Assembly (NCBI GenBank): GCA_903874055.1
Contig: CAIQQR010000024.1
Coordinates: 1 to 48,392 of the forward strand
DNA from: an uncultured Bacteroidota bacterium
GTDB taxonomy: Bacteria; Bacteroidota; Bacteroidia; Chitinophagales; Chitinophagaceae
Direction: 5' to 3'
DNA: 48,392 nucleotides
Positions 34,849 to 43,670 of this stretch are shown in pieces (position 1 is the stretch's first letter; each line of letters starts with the position of its first letter). A program made the translations under genes and the position numbers. The notes beneath the pieces were generated by a model. It searched no databases. It saw nothing but the letters and a program-made list of their open reading frames with translations, and was not told where the DNA came from.

Positions 34849-35146
34849 TTTTACTTGAACTATCTTTTATAAAAAATACCACTACTTGCTTAATGTATAA
34901 ATAGGCGAGTAGTGGTATTGTAAAAATATTGAGCTTGTTGAGCTTGTACATTTTTTGAAAGTCAAGGTGTAAAACCGCTGACATACCTCGGGTAAGTCCA
35001 CAACCGTAGCATTTGATTCCAAAAATGTTTTTAAAAACACAAAAGGAAAAATCATTGTCACTTGAGTTGTAATTCACAAACCAAATGACAATGGGTATTG
35101 CTAAAAATAAGATTTTATATAATCTAGTTTTTTCTGTAAAGTTCAT
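34835..35146 (-). CDS. DUF2752-family membrane protein
   Basis: A 103-residue membrane protein with two hydrophobic helices. Between them lies CYGCGLTRGMSAVLHLDF (Cys46, Cys49), the DUF2752 signature CxxCGxTR. A longer reading reaches 35173, but the N-terminus MNFTEKTRLYKILFLAIP from ATG 35146 puts the first helix in the normal place. The start lies inside the 3' end of the TM2 gene (23-nt overlap), so translation is probably coupled. DUF2752 proteins are of unknown function and commonly sit beside TM2-domain proteins, as here. The 3' end overlaps the convergent SDR gene by 14 nt. Confidence 0.82.
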   Translation of the reverse strand: MNFTEKTRLYKILFLAIPIVIWFVNYNSSDNDFSFCVFKNIFGIKCYGCGLTRGMSAVLHLDFQKMYKLNKLNIFTIPLLAYLYIKQVVVFFIKDSSSKITIP

Positions 35147-35453
35147 TACCATTTCCGTCTCTATAGCTTCCAATTAAGATCATGATGAAATCAATTAAAG
35201 TCCAAATTCCACATCCACCTAAAGTTAATAATTGAGCAACACCTGTTCCAGTCTTTTTTGTATAAAAGCTATGAATTCCAAAGTGTCCAAGAAAAAAGCA
35301 TAATAAAAGTGTTGTTAACCAATCAAATTTACCTGCTGGAGTAGGTTGAGAAAATGAGGAGCTTGTTTGATTTGAATTATTCGTAGGAACGCCACATTTC
35401 ACGCAGATTACTGCCTTATCATCAATTTCGGCACCGCAATTAGAACAAAACAT
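35124..35453 (-). CDS. Zinc-ribbon TM2-domain membrane protein
   Basis: A 109-residue protein. The N-terminus MFCSNCGAEIDDKAVICVKC gives a four-Cys zinc ribbon (Cys3, Cys6, Cys17, Cys20). A Ser/Thr/Asn-rich linker follows. The TM2 domain starts at ~43 with two helices: LTTLLLCFFLGHFGIHSFYT, then GVAQLLTLGGCGIWTLIDFI, then GSYRDGNGN. TM2 proteins are widespread small membrane proteins without a settled bacterial function. The zinc ribbon faces the cytoplasm by inference. It forms a two-gene unit with the DUF2752 gene. Confidence 0.87.
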   Translation of the reverse strand: MFCSNCGAEIDDKAVICVKCGVPTNNSNQTSSSFSQPTPAGKFDWLTTLLLCFFLGHFGIHSFYTKKTGTGVAQLLTLGGCGIWTLIDFIMILIGSYRDGNGNELYRKN

Positions 35454-35542
35454 AAAATTTAGTTTTAGAGTTATCTGATAAGATAAATATATGTCAATTA
35501 TTTTATATTAAAGACTAAATTAGCTTACAAAACAGCCCAACC

Positions 35543-35947
35543 ATGCATAATCGGACTATATTATTGGTAATTATTATCATTTTTTCTTGTATCCAGGCAA
35601 AATCACAAATGGTAAAAACAAAGGATGGTTTTGCTTTAGGGGATAGAAGCATATTTATGAAAAGTTGTATTGATGGCGCAAAAGAAAGTACAATCAATAT
35701 CAATGGCTTGCAATTTGAGGCCAAAAAATATTGTAGTTGTTTGTGTGATAATTTATTACCTACACTTACCATGAAAGAGATCACATATGCCTATCAAAAT
35801 AATAAGATGATTGATTTAATGATGAAGGGCAATAATTTTGAAATTTTAAAACAATGTGTACAGTCAAGTTCAAAAATAGATGATGACTTTGAATTCGGCA
35901 GTGGTGGAAATAAAGATTTACAGTTAAAAGTTGGCGTGAAATTATGA
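35543..35947 (+). CDS. Small exported Cys-containing protein, possibly truncated by an in-frame TGA
   Basis: A 134-residue protein with a signal peptide (MHNRTILLVIIIIFSCIQAK, then SQ). The mature part has FMKSCIDGAKES, KKYCSCLCDNLLPTLTMKEI and EILKQCVQSS, a Cys pattern I associate with a family of small secreted Bacteroidota proteins that usually continue with a second Cys-containing repeat; that memory is not checked. The reading stops at TGA 35945-35947. The same frame then stays open for 33 codons (VDEALKSQGQNKI...) to TAA 36047-36049. A single change TGA to TGC/TGT would put Cys there and extend the protein. Otherwise it is simply a short protein of unknown function. Confidence 0.62.
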   Translation: MHNRTILLVIIIIFSCIQAKSQMVKTKDGFALGDRSIFMKSCIDGAKESTININGLQFEAKKYCSCLCDNLLPTLTMKEITYAYQNNKMIDLMMKGNNFEILKQCVQSSSKIDDDFEFGSGGNKDLQLKVGVKL

Positions 35948-36053
35948 GTTGATGAAGCACTAAAAAGCCAAGGGCAAAATAAAATTTTGACTAGCATTTC
36001 AAAACCCTTAATTAATGTTTTTTCATTAGTTAATGATCCATTTTACTAACTAC

Positions 36054-36173
36054 TTGATTTTCAATCCATGTAAATGTTCCATTGCGCTATTTTGGAACAT
36101 ATTTGGTAGTAGATGTGGGAAGTTTATAATTGTATAGAGATAACTTGTAGATTCAAAATCAAAACCCAAACAA
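36054..36173 (+). promoter_or_regulatory. Duplicated promoter/operator module, copy 1
   Basis: The 120 nt directly before ATG 36174 align without gaps to 47020-47139 before ATG 47140 (80 of 120 identical by hand count). Conserved blocks at identical spacing are TTGATTTTCA (36054), TAAATGTTCC, TTTTGGAACAT (to 36100), TAATTGT, GATAACTTG (36139-36147) and TTCAAAATCAAAA (36152). ATGTTCC 36074-36080 and GGAACAT 36094-36100 form a perfect dyad with a 13-nt spacer, a likely binding site for a dimeric regulator. GATAACTTG or TAATTGT may serve as the -7 element; neither is a perfect TAnnTTTG. Confidence 0.7.
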
Positions 36174-36698
36174 ATGAAAAAAACAATTTTAGTAGCATTA
36201 ATGGCTACTACTTTATTTGCTTGTCAGCAAAATGTAACAAAGACTGAAACTGCAACAACAGTAGCAGCAACAGGCACAGTAACTACCACTGGACCAGAAG
36301 TAGATTTAATTAAAAAAGCAGTTGATGCATTTGCAAGTGGGGATTGGGCAGGCTATGCTGCATGTTATGCGGATACTGCAAAAGCATATCATAATATTTG
36401 GCCTTTAGCAGGGGATTCAACTTTAGCTTTAGGAATGCCTAAACTTATTGAAAGATTTAAAGTACAAAGAGCATTAATGGATGGTAATCCTACCGTTGAT
36501 GGAACTATTTATGAAGTTGTCACAATGCCAAATGGTAGTAAATATGGACATGCTTGGATTAGTTTTTCTTGGAAATCTAAGAAAGGGGGTACAGGTAAAA
36601 TGGCATTATTTAATTCATATGGTTTTAACAAAGACGGAAAAATTTCTTACGAGTGGCCAATTTATGATACAAAAGAAATTTCAAAACTTGGTCAATAA
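36174..36698 (+). CDS. NTF2/SnoaL-like lipoprotein
   Basis: A 174-residue predicted lipoprotein: MKKTILVALMATTLFAC with lipobox LFAC (Cys17), then a Thr/Ala-rich linker (residues ~18-42). Residues ~45-170 have the cone-shaped NTF2-like pattern: an opening helix VDLIKKAVDAFASGDWAGYA, then ACYADTAKAYHNIW, a VDGTIYEVVTMPNGSKYGHA strand pair, and final strands with GKISYEWPIYDT. NTF2-like exported proteins may bind small ligands or act as enzymes or inhibitors; no catalytic set can be assigned. It shares its 120-nt upstream region with the gene at 47140, so the two are probably co-regulated. A terminator follows. Confidence 0.75.
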   Translation: MKKTILVALMATTLFACQQNVTKTETATTVAATGTVTTTGPEVDLIKKAVDAFASGDWAGYAACYADTAKAYHNIWPLAGDSTLALGMPKLIERFKVQRALMDGNPTVDGTIYEVVTMPNGSKYGHAWISFSWKSKKGGTGKMALFNSYGFNKDGKISYEWPIYDTKEISKLGQ

Positions 36699-36729
36699 TT
36701 AATAGGTTTTAAGTTTGGATATAAAAATC

Positions 36730-36762
36730 AAGGGTCGCTTAGCAATAAGTGATCCTTTTTTT
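36730..36762 (+). terminator. Terminator after the NTF2-like gene
   Basis: AAGGGTCGCTTA (36730-36741) pairs with TAAGTGATCCTT (36746-36757) over 12 bp including two G-T pairs, with a GCAA tetraloop and a following T-run. It lies about 30 nt after the stop. Confidence 0.88.
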
Positions 36763-36841
36763 ATGGTTACATTACATAAAAAATGCTTTATTTGCATCAA
36801 TTTATTTTGCAATTATTCAATTATTTCAATCACTTTAATTT

Positions 36842-37462
36842 ATGCAATTAACAAGTTTACTGGGGGATGCGGATGCACTATTTAATGTCACTGAGCTTTC
36901 TGGGAGTTTGGGATTAATTGCGACTGTTATTTTAACTATCAATATGGTGCTTGGGATGATGTTAAGTACCTCTTTTAAAAAAACAAATTGGGGCATAAAA
37001 TTGCCTGCTAAAATAAAAGCAGTGGATGTAAATAATTTGCATAATTACACTGCCTATGTTGCTTTATTTTTTGTGTTTGCACATGTATTATTGATTCCGT
37101 TTGATGCAGCCAATAAATTCACTTTTTTAGATATACTTTGGCCTGTCAATGCCCCGCACCAATCTAATATTGTATTATTAGGAACCTTTTCGTTGTTGGC
37201 CTTATTAACGGTAATCATTACTACACAAAAAGGGGTTAAAAGAAAGTTGGGGTATGGTTTATGGAAAAAAATCCACCTAATTTCCTACCTAACCTGTATT
37301 TTATTTGTTGTTCACGGACTATTGATGGATCCTGAATTAAAAGACAGGCCCACAGATTGGGTTGATGCCGAAAAATTGTTGTCTGAAATCTGCGGATTTG
37401 TGCTATTGCTCGCTTTTTTTCTTAGGTATAAGTATTATATTTATAGCACTAGAAATAACTAA
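36842..37462 (+). CDS. Ferric-reductase-like heme-b membrane protein
   Basis: A 206-residue integral membrane protein with about five or six hydrophobic helices. Two pairs of His are spaced for two stacked b-hemes: His67 and His81 in NLHNYTAYVALFFVFAHVLL, and His145 and His158 in WKKIHLISYLTCILFVVHGL. This is the pattern of the ferric reductase-like transmembrane domain (FRE/NOX/MsrQ type). No FAD or NAD(P)H-binding domain is attached, so an electron donor must be separate, as for MsrQ; an MsrP partner is not in the window. The start ATG 36842 gives a short amphipathic N-terminus. It lies 72 nt upstream of the Asp-box genes, and a link to them is not shown. Confidence 0.78.
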   Translation: MQLTSLLGDADALFNVTELSGSLGLIATVILTINMVLGMMLSTSFKKTNWGIKLPAKIKAVDVNNLHNYTAYVALFFVFAHVLLIPFDAANKFTFLDILWPVNAPHQSNIVLLGTFSLLALLTVIITTQKGVKRKLGYGLWKKIHLISYLTCILFVVHGLLMDPELKDRPTDWVDAEKLLSEICGFVLLLAFFLRYKYYIYSTRNN

Positions 37463-37533
37463 ATCCTGCCCTAAACGTAGGGGTATTGTCATTTTTATAT
37501 TCTAGATATTTATTGTAATCTAACAGCGTAAAA

Positions 37534-40437
37534 ATGAAAAAGCACCTAAGGATTCTATTTGTCATTGCATTTAGCTTTATTCAATTAATGGGTATTGCCC
37601 AAATAAGTAGCAATCATTTTAATGCTATTCAATGGAGAATGATTGGCCCGCATAGAGGAGGTAGGACCGTTGGTGCTGTTGGTGTTCCTCAGGAGCCAAA
37701 TGTTTTTTATATAGGTGTAAATAACGGTGGTGTTTGGAAAACCACCGATTATGGAAGAACCTGGTTCCCTATTTTTGATGATCAATCTACGGGGTCCATT
37801 GGGGATGTTGCAGTGGCGCCCTCTAATCCAAATGTAGTTTATGTAGGAAGTGGGGAAGGTATTCAAAGACCCGATTTATCGGTGGGAAATGGGATGTATA
37901 AATCTACTGATGCAGGAAAAACATGGGCGCATTTAGGCTTAGAAGATGCACAGCAAATTGGAGGTCTTGCGGTAGATCCTAATGATGAAAACAGGGTTTT
38001 TGTTGCGGTTTTAGGTCATCCATATGGCCCAAATACTACAAGAGGGGTGTATCGTTCCTTAAATGGTGGTAAAACCTGGGAAAGAGTATTGTATAAAGAT
38101 GAAAATACTGGTGCCGTTCAAGTTGCCATTGATCCAAAAAATCCAAATATTATTTACGCTGATATGTGGGCGGGTCGCCAAGGTCCTTGGGAAAATGGAG
38201 CATGGAATGGACCGGAAAGTGGATTGTATAAATCAACAGATGGCGGAACAACATGGAAAAAATTAACTACAGGATTGCCAACGGTACAACAAGGTTTAGG
38301 AAGAATAGGATTTTGTATTGCACCATCGGATCCTAATCGTTTATATGCAACAGTGGATGCAGGAAATGAAGGGGGCATGTATCGTAGTGATGATGGGGGT
38401 GAAACTTGGAAGAGTATGAGTAATGACGGAAGATATTGGGGAAGAGGAAGTGATTTTGCAGAAGTAAAAGTAGACCCCAAAAACAAAGACATTGTATACA
38501 CCGCGAATGTGGTGGTTTGGAAATCGGAGGATGGTGGAAATACATGGAAAGATTTTAGAGGTGCTCCAGGTGGAGATGACTATCATCGCATTTGGATCAA
38601 TCCCAATAATTCAAATATCATTTTAATTGCAGCTGATCAAGGAGCCATCATTACCGTAAATAATGGAGCCACTTTTTCATCTTGGTACAACCAACCTACT
38701 GCACAATTTTATCATGTAAGCACAGATAATGCATTTCCTTATAATGTGTATGGTGGTCAACAAGAAAGTGGTTCAGTTGGCATTGCTTCAAGAGGGAATG
38801 ATGGACAAATTACTTATAGAGAATGGCATCCAGTTGGTGTGGAAGAGTATGGTTATGTTGCAGCCGATCCCTTAGATCCTAATATTATTTATGGTGGTAA
38901 AATAACTAAGTATGATAAACGAACTGGTCAGGTTCAAAATATTGCACCAGCTTCATTAAGAAAAGGCGATTATAGATTTGTAAGAACCGCGCCAGTTTTA
39001 TTTTCACCTATCGATCCAAAGACTTTATACTTTGCAGGAAATGTTTTATTTAAAACAAACAATGGTGGACATTCATGGCAGGAAATTAGTCCAGACTTAA
39101 CCAGACCTACTTGGGATATTCCTGCTAGCGTAGGTATTTATAAAGAGGAAGCTTCAAAAACAAAACGTCAAAGAGGGGTTATTTATACAGTAGCTCCGTC
39201 ACCAAAAGATATTAATACAATATGGTGTGGCACGGATGATGGATATATTCAATTAACTAGTGATGGTGGAAAGCATTGGAATAATGTTACACCAAGTGCT
39301 ATCACAGCATGGAGCAAGGTTTCCATAATGGAAGCAAGTCATTTTGATATAAAAACTGCATATGCTGCTGTAAATAGAATTCGCTGTGATGATATGAAGC
39401 CACATATTTACAAAACAAATGATGCAGGAGTGAGTTGGAAAGAAATTGTAAATGGATTGCCCGAAGATCCAATCAATTCAGTGAAAGAGGATCCATTAAC
39501 TAAAGGTTTATTGTTTGCAGGATCGGAAAGAGCAGTGTATGTTTCATTTGATGATGGCGATCATTGGCAAACATTGCAATTGAATATGCCACCTACATCT
39601 ATTCGTGATTTAGTAATTAAAGAGGATGATTTAGTAATAGGAACACATGGACGTTCATTTTGGATTTTAGATAATATTACTCCACTACGTCAATTGGCAA
39701 AGTCAACACAAAAGACAGAAGTAATTTTGTATAAGCCTCAAACAGCAATGCGCATAAGATGGAATACTTATACGGATTCTCCAGTACCACAGGAAGAACC
39801 AGCAGGACAAAATCCTCCAGATGGTGCTATGATTGATTATTACTTAAATGCAAACGCAAATGAGGTGGTTACCTTGCAAATTAAAGATGATAAAAATAAT
39901 ATTATCAGAACATTTCGTAGTGATGACAAACCTTATGAAATTCCTCCTGTAAATATTCCTTTGTATTGGATTCGTCCACAACAAATTTTATCTGCGACTG
40001 CAGGTTCACATCGTTTTTTATGGGACCTACATTATACACCCATAAAATCGGCACCTAATTATCCAATTGCTGCGGTGTACGGGAATACTGCACCTGAACC
40101 AACCTCTCCTTGGGTAATGCCTGGTAATTATACTGCGGTGTTAACTGTTAATGGAAAAATCTATACGCAATCATTAAAAGTAACTATGGACCCACGCGTA
40201 AAAACTTCCATTACTGATTTACAATTACAACACGACTATTCAATGACATGTTATAAAAATAGTATTATAGCAGCAAGCTACAAGGATCCAAAATTTGCAG
40301 CAGTGGTGGCAGATTATACTCGTTTGATGCAAATATTGCAGTCGAACGATATGACACCAACGCTACAAGCAATAAATGCAATCAATGCTACTAATGTCAA
40401 TTTTGAAAATCTTGAAAAAGCTAAAAAGCAAAATTAA
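37534..40437 (+). CDS. Secreted sortilin/VPS10-like Asp-box beta-propeller protein, paralog 1
   Basis: A 967-residue exported protein with a signal peptide (MKKHLRILFVIAFSFIQLMG, then IAQ). The bulk (residues ~30-700) consists of about ten Asp-box/BNR hairpins of form SxDxGxTW, for example STDAGKTW, STDGGTTW, SDDGGETW, SEDGGNTW and TSDGGKHW, which build one or two beta-propellers like the VPS10/sortilin fold. The opening WRMIGPHRGGRTVGAVGVP and the closing THGRSFWILD are shared with the two following paralogs. A C-terminal Ig-like domain follows (PPDGAMIDYYLNANANEVVT, FLWDLHYT), then a short helix. Such proteins are often labelled glycosyl hydrolases, but Asp-boxes are structural and no sialidase Arg triad is visible. 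The shortest of the three; it lacks the long C-terminal helical region of the others. Confidence 0.85.
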   Translation: MKKHLRILFVIAFSFIQLMGIAQISSNHFNAIQWRMIGPHRGGRTVGAVGVPQEPNVFYIGVNNGGVWKTTDYGRTWFPIFDDQSTGSIGDVAVAPSNPNVVYVGSGEGIQRPDLSVGNGMYKSTDAGKTWAHLGLEDAQQIGGLAVDPNDENRVFVAVLGHPYGPNTTRGVYRSLNGGKTWERVLYKDENTGAVQVAIDPKNPNIIYADMWAGRQGPWENGAWNGPESGLYKSTDGGTTWKKLTTGLPTVQQGLGRIGFCIAPSDPNRLYATVDAGNEGGMYRSDDGGETWKSMSNDGRYWGRGSDFAEVKVDPKNKDIVYTANVVVWKSEDGGNTWKDFRGAPGGDDYHRIWINPNNSNIILIAADQGAIITVNNGATFSSWYNQPTAQFYHVSTDNAFPYNVYGGQQESGSVGIASRGNDGQITYREWHPVGVEEYGYVAADPLDPNIIYGGKITKYDKRTGQVQNIAPASLRKGDYRFVRTAPVLFSPIDPKTLYFAGNVLFKTNNGGHSWQEISPDLTRPTWDIPASVGIYKEEASKTKRQRGVIYTVAPSPKDINTIWCGTDDGYIQLTSDGGKHWNNVTPSAITAWSKVSIMEASHFDIKTAYAAVNRIRCDDMKPHIYKTNDAGVSWKEIVNGLPEDPINSVKEDPLTKGLLFAGSERAVYVSFDDGDHWQTLQLNMPPTSIRDLVIKEDDLVIGTHGRSFWILDNITPLRQLAKSTQKTEVILYKPQTAMRIRWNTYTDSPVPQEEPAGQNPPDGAMIDYYLNANANEVVTLQIKDDKNNIIRTFRSDDKPYEIPPVNIPLYWIRPQQILSATAGSHRFLWDLHYTPIKSAPNYPIAAVYGNTAPEPTSPWVMPGNYTAVLTVNGKIYTQSLKVTMDPRVKTSITDLQLQHDYSMTCYKNSIIAASYKDPKFAAVVADYTRLMQILQSNDMTPTLQAINAINATNVNFENLEKAKKQN

Positions 40438-40480
40438 ATAATTTAAAAAAAAGTCAAAACGCAATAAATACAAATACAAA

Positions 40481-43400
40481 ATGATGAAACATAAAATCAT
40501 GCTGACGCCTTTGTTGTTGATAACAATGGTTTCATTTGCGCAAAAAAAGAACGGCAAGGTAAATCCAACGCCTATATCTATTAATTATGATTCTATTCTT
40601 TTTTCAAAAGTAAGTTATCGTGAAGTAGGCCCTTTTAGAGGAGGTCGAAGCTCGGCAGTTGCTGGTAGTTATAAAAATAAAAATGTATTTTATTTTGGTG
40701 CAGCAAATGGAGGCGTTTGGAAAACAATGGACGGGGGTAGTAATTGGAAAAATATTTCAGATAAATTTTTTGGAGGAAGTATTGGTGCTGTAACTGTTGC
40801 CCCTAGTGACGAAAGTGTATTGTATGTTGGAGAGGGTGAGCAAACCATGAGAGGTAATGTTACCGAAGGGTTAGGAGGAATTTGGCGTAGTGATGATGCA
40901 GGTAGAACCTGGAAAAATATTGGATTAAAAAATACAAGACATATTGTTAAAATAATTGTGCATCCAAGCAATCCTAATATTGCATGGGTAGCCGCAATGG
41001 GTCATTTATTTGGACCCAATGAGGATAGAGGTATTTATAAAACAATTGATGGGGGTAAAACTTGGAATAAAGTTTTATATGTGAATGAGCAAACAGGTTG
41101 TTCAGATATTATGATGGAACCTAATAATCCATCTACTTTATATGCAGGTACATGGCATGTAATAAGAACTCCATATAGCATGGAAAGTGGTGGCGTAGGA
41201 AGTGGGTTATGGAAAAGTACTGATGGTGGTGAAACATGGACTAATATTTCAACTAAAAAAGGATTGCCAACAGGCGTATGGGGTATTGCAACTATTACAG
41301 TTGCACCAAGCAACACCGATAAATTGTATGCAATGGTGGAAAATGCAAAAGGTGGTTTATTTGTAAGTAATGATGCTGGAGAAACTTGGGAATTGCAATC
41401 AAGTGATAACAATGTTCGTCAAAGAGCATGGTATTATTCAAGAGTATTTGTAGATCCTAAAAATGAAAATATTGTATACTGTCCTAACGTAAACTTTATG
41501 CGCAGTAAAGATGGTGGTAAAACCTTTCAAGCAGTAAATACTACACCACACGGCGATCATCATGATGTATGGATTGATCCGGAAGACCCTAGTAGAATGA
41601 TAGTTGCAGATGATGGTGGTGCACAAGTAAGTTTTGATGGGGCTGCAAATTTTAGTAGTTATTTTAATCAACCTACTGCACAATTTTATCGCGTATCCAC
41701 TGACAATTCTTTCCCTTATAGAATTTTAGGAGCACAACAAGACAATTCTACAGTAAGAATTAAAAGTAGATCTTATGGTGCAGCAATTACACAGGATGAT
41801 TGGCAACAAACAGCAGGTGCTGAGAGTGGTTATGTAGTTGCTAGTCCATTAAATCCGGATATTGTTTATGGTGGAAATTACGGCGGCTTTTTATCAAGAT
41901 TAGATCATAAGACAGGAGAGAATAGAGCCATCAATGTGTGGCCTGATAATCCAATGGGCGCAGGAGCTGATGTGCAAAAATTTCGTTTTCAGTGGAACTT
42001 TCCAATTTTTGTTTCTCCACACAATCCAAATCGTTTATATGCAGGAGGGAATCATTTATTCGTTACCGAAAATGATGGACAATCATGGGAAACTATTAGC
42101 CCAGATTTAACAACCAATGATAAATTAAAGCAAGCTTCAAGTGGAGGTCCAATTACAAAGGACAATACTTCGGTAGAATATTATTGTACCATTTTTACAG
42201 CAACAGAATCTGCTTTAGAAAAAGATTTATTATGGACTGGAAGTGATGATGGATTAGTAAATGTAAGTAAGGATGCAGGTAAACATTGGGAAAATGTAAC
42301 TCCAAAAGATGCACCAAAATGGATGATGTGGAATGCAATTGAAACAGATCCATTTGTTAAAGGAAAGGCAATTATTGTTGGTACTAGATATAAATTAGAT
42401 GATTACGCTCCTTATATATACGTAACAGAAAATTATGGTCAAAGCTGGAAGTTAATTACCAATGGAATTCCAAATGGTCATTTTGCGAGAGTGGTAAGAG
42501 CAGACAAAAAAAGAGCAGGCTTATTATATGCTGGTACTGAATATGGCATGTACATTAGTTATGATGATGGCGCAAATTGGAGAAAATTCCAATTAAATTT
42601 ACCAATTGTTCAAATTGCAGATTTAACCATTAAAGAAAATGATTTAATTGTAGCAACACATGGAAGAGCATTTTGGGTGATTGATGATTTAACACCTGTG
42701 CAAGCGTATGATAAAAATGTTGTGGACAAAAAATTATTTGTTTACAACGTGAATGATAGCTACCGAATGGAAGGTGGCGGTGGACGCAGAAGACGTAGTG
42801 CAAAGCCTGCAAATGCGGGAGCGAACCCACCTAACGGAGTGGTTATTAATTACTGGTTAAAAGAGGTTACTGATTCTTCAAAAGTGTCTATCAGCATTTA
42901 TGATAAAAACAATGCATTGATTAAAACATTTTCGAAAAATGCAAAAGAGGAAGGAAATAAATTAGAGTTTAATGCAGGAATGAATCAATTTGTTTGGGAT
43001 ATGATGTATCCTCCTGCTGAAAAAATTGATGGTTTAATTTTATGGAATGGCAATGTGGAAGGGCCAAAGGTTGCTCCAGGCAAATACACTGCTAAAATTA
43101 AATTTGATAATGATTCAGTGAATTTCTCGTTTGTAATTAAAGGGGATCCTAATTATAAAATGACTGAAAAGGACTATGATGATCAAGTTGGCATGTTGTT
43201 GAAAATTAGAGATAAGTTTAGTGATGTTCAAAAAGCAATTAAGCAAATTAGAGCAATCCGTACGCAGATTAATGATTTTACTTCAAGAGTTAATTTAAAA
43301 AACAATAAGGAAGTAAAACAAGCAGCAGATACCATCAATAAACAAATCACAGTAATTGAGGAAGCATTGTACCAAACCAAATCAAAAAGCGGTCAGGATG

Positions 43401-43642
43401 TATTAAATTTCCCAATTCGTTTGAATGATAAAATTGCGGGCTTATACGATGTTGCTGCAAGTGGGTACAATCCACCATCAAAGCAAGTAATTGAAACCTA
43501 TGCCGATTTATCTGCGCAGGCAGATACCCAATTAGCAAAGCTTAAGAAAATCTTGAGCGATGATTTAGTGGCATTCAATAAGCTGATTCATGAAAAGCAA
43601 TTGCCAATTATTGGATTAGTTAATGAAAAAGCAGAACAATAA
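40481..43642 (+). CDS. Secreted sortilin/VPS10-like Asp-box beta-propeller protein, paralog 2
   Basis: A 1053-residue paralog of its neighbours, 43 nt after paralog 1. Signal peptide: MMKHKIMLTPLLLITMVSFA (a second ATG at 40484 is equally possible). The propeller part begins YREVGPFRGGRSSAVAG and holds about ten Asp-boxes (SDDAGRTW, TIDGGKTW, STDGGETW, SNDAGETW, SKDAGKHW and others), ending with THGRAFWVIDDLTPVQA. A Gly/Arg stretch GGGGRRRRSAKPAN precedes the Ig-like domain (PPNGVVINYWL, QFVWDMMYP). The last ~180 residues are helical and probably coiled-coil (SDVQKAIKQIRAIRTQINDF, TQLAKLKKILSDDLVAFNKL). The binding target is unknown; a protein- or peptide-binding propeller is a reasonable guess from sortilin. 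Confidence 0.85.
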   Translation: MMKHKIMLTPLLLITMVSFAQKKNGKVNPTPISINYDSILFSKVSYREVGPFRGGRSSAVAGSYKNKNVFYFGAANGGVWKTMDGGSNWKNISDKFFGGSIGAVTVAPSDESVLYVGEGEQTMRGNVTEGLGGIWRSDDAGRTWKNIGLKNTRHIVKIIVHPSNPNIAWVAAMGHLFGPNEDRGIYKTIDGGKTWNKVLYVNEQTGCSDIMMEPNNPSTLYAGTWHVIRTPYSMESGGVGSGLWKSTDGGETWTNISTKKGLPTGVWGIATITVAPSNTDKLYAMVENAKGGLFVSNDAGETWELQSSDNNVRQRAWYYSRVFVDPKNENIVYCPNVNFMRSKDGGKTFQAVNTTPHGDHHDVWIDPEDPSRMIVADDGGAQVSFDGAANFSSYFNQPTAQFYRVSTDNSFPYRILGAQQDNSTVRIKSRSYGAAITQDDWQQTAGAESGYVVASPLNPDIVYGGNYGGFLSRLDHKTGENRAINVWPDNPMGAGADVQKFRFQWNFPIFVSPHNPNRLYAGGNHLFVTENDGQSWETISPDLTTNDKLKQASSGGPITKDNTSVEYYCTIFTATESALEKDLLWTGSDDGLVNVSKDAGKHWENVTPKDAPKWMMWNAIETDPFVKGKAIIVGTRYKLDDYAPYIYVTENYGQSWKLITNGIPNGHFARVVRADKKRAGLLYAGTEYGMYISYDDGANWRKFQLNLPIVQIADLTIKENDLIVATHGRAFWVIDDLTPVQAYDKNVVDKKLFVYNVNDSYRMEGGGGRRRRSAKPANAGANPPNGVVINYWLKEVTDSSKVSISIYDKNNALIKTFSKNAKEEGNKLEFNAGMNQFVWDMMYPPAEKIDGLILWNGNVEGPKVAPGKYTAKIKFDNDSVNFSFVIKGDPNYKMTEKDYDDQVGMLLKIRDKFSDVQKAIKQIRAIRTQINDFTSRVNLKNNKEVKQAADTINKQITVIEEALYQTKSKSGQDVLNFPIRLNDKIAGLYDVAASGYNPPSKQVIETYADLSAQADTQLAKLKKILSDDLVAFNKLIHEKQLPIIGLVNEKAEQ

Positions 43643-43670
43643 ACCATTTAAAATAAACAAATTTCCAACA

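Noticed and set aside
35945-35947. TGA read as selenocysteine
   Set aside because: The position could replace Cys, but I see no clear SECIS-like hairpin directly after it and no selenocysteine genes in the window; truncation or a natural stop is simpler.
36094-36100. GGAACAT as the -35 element of an ECF sigma factor
   Set aside because: GGAAC resembles ECF -35 sites, but the two module copies are not conserved where the matching -10 would lie, whereas the mirror half ATGTTCC is conserved; a dyad operator fits better.
37466-37486. Terminator after the heme-b protein gene
   Set aside because: CCCTA and TAGGG form only a 5-bp core and the T-run is delayed; read-through into the Asp-box genes remains possible.
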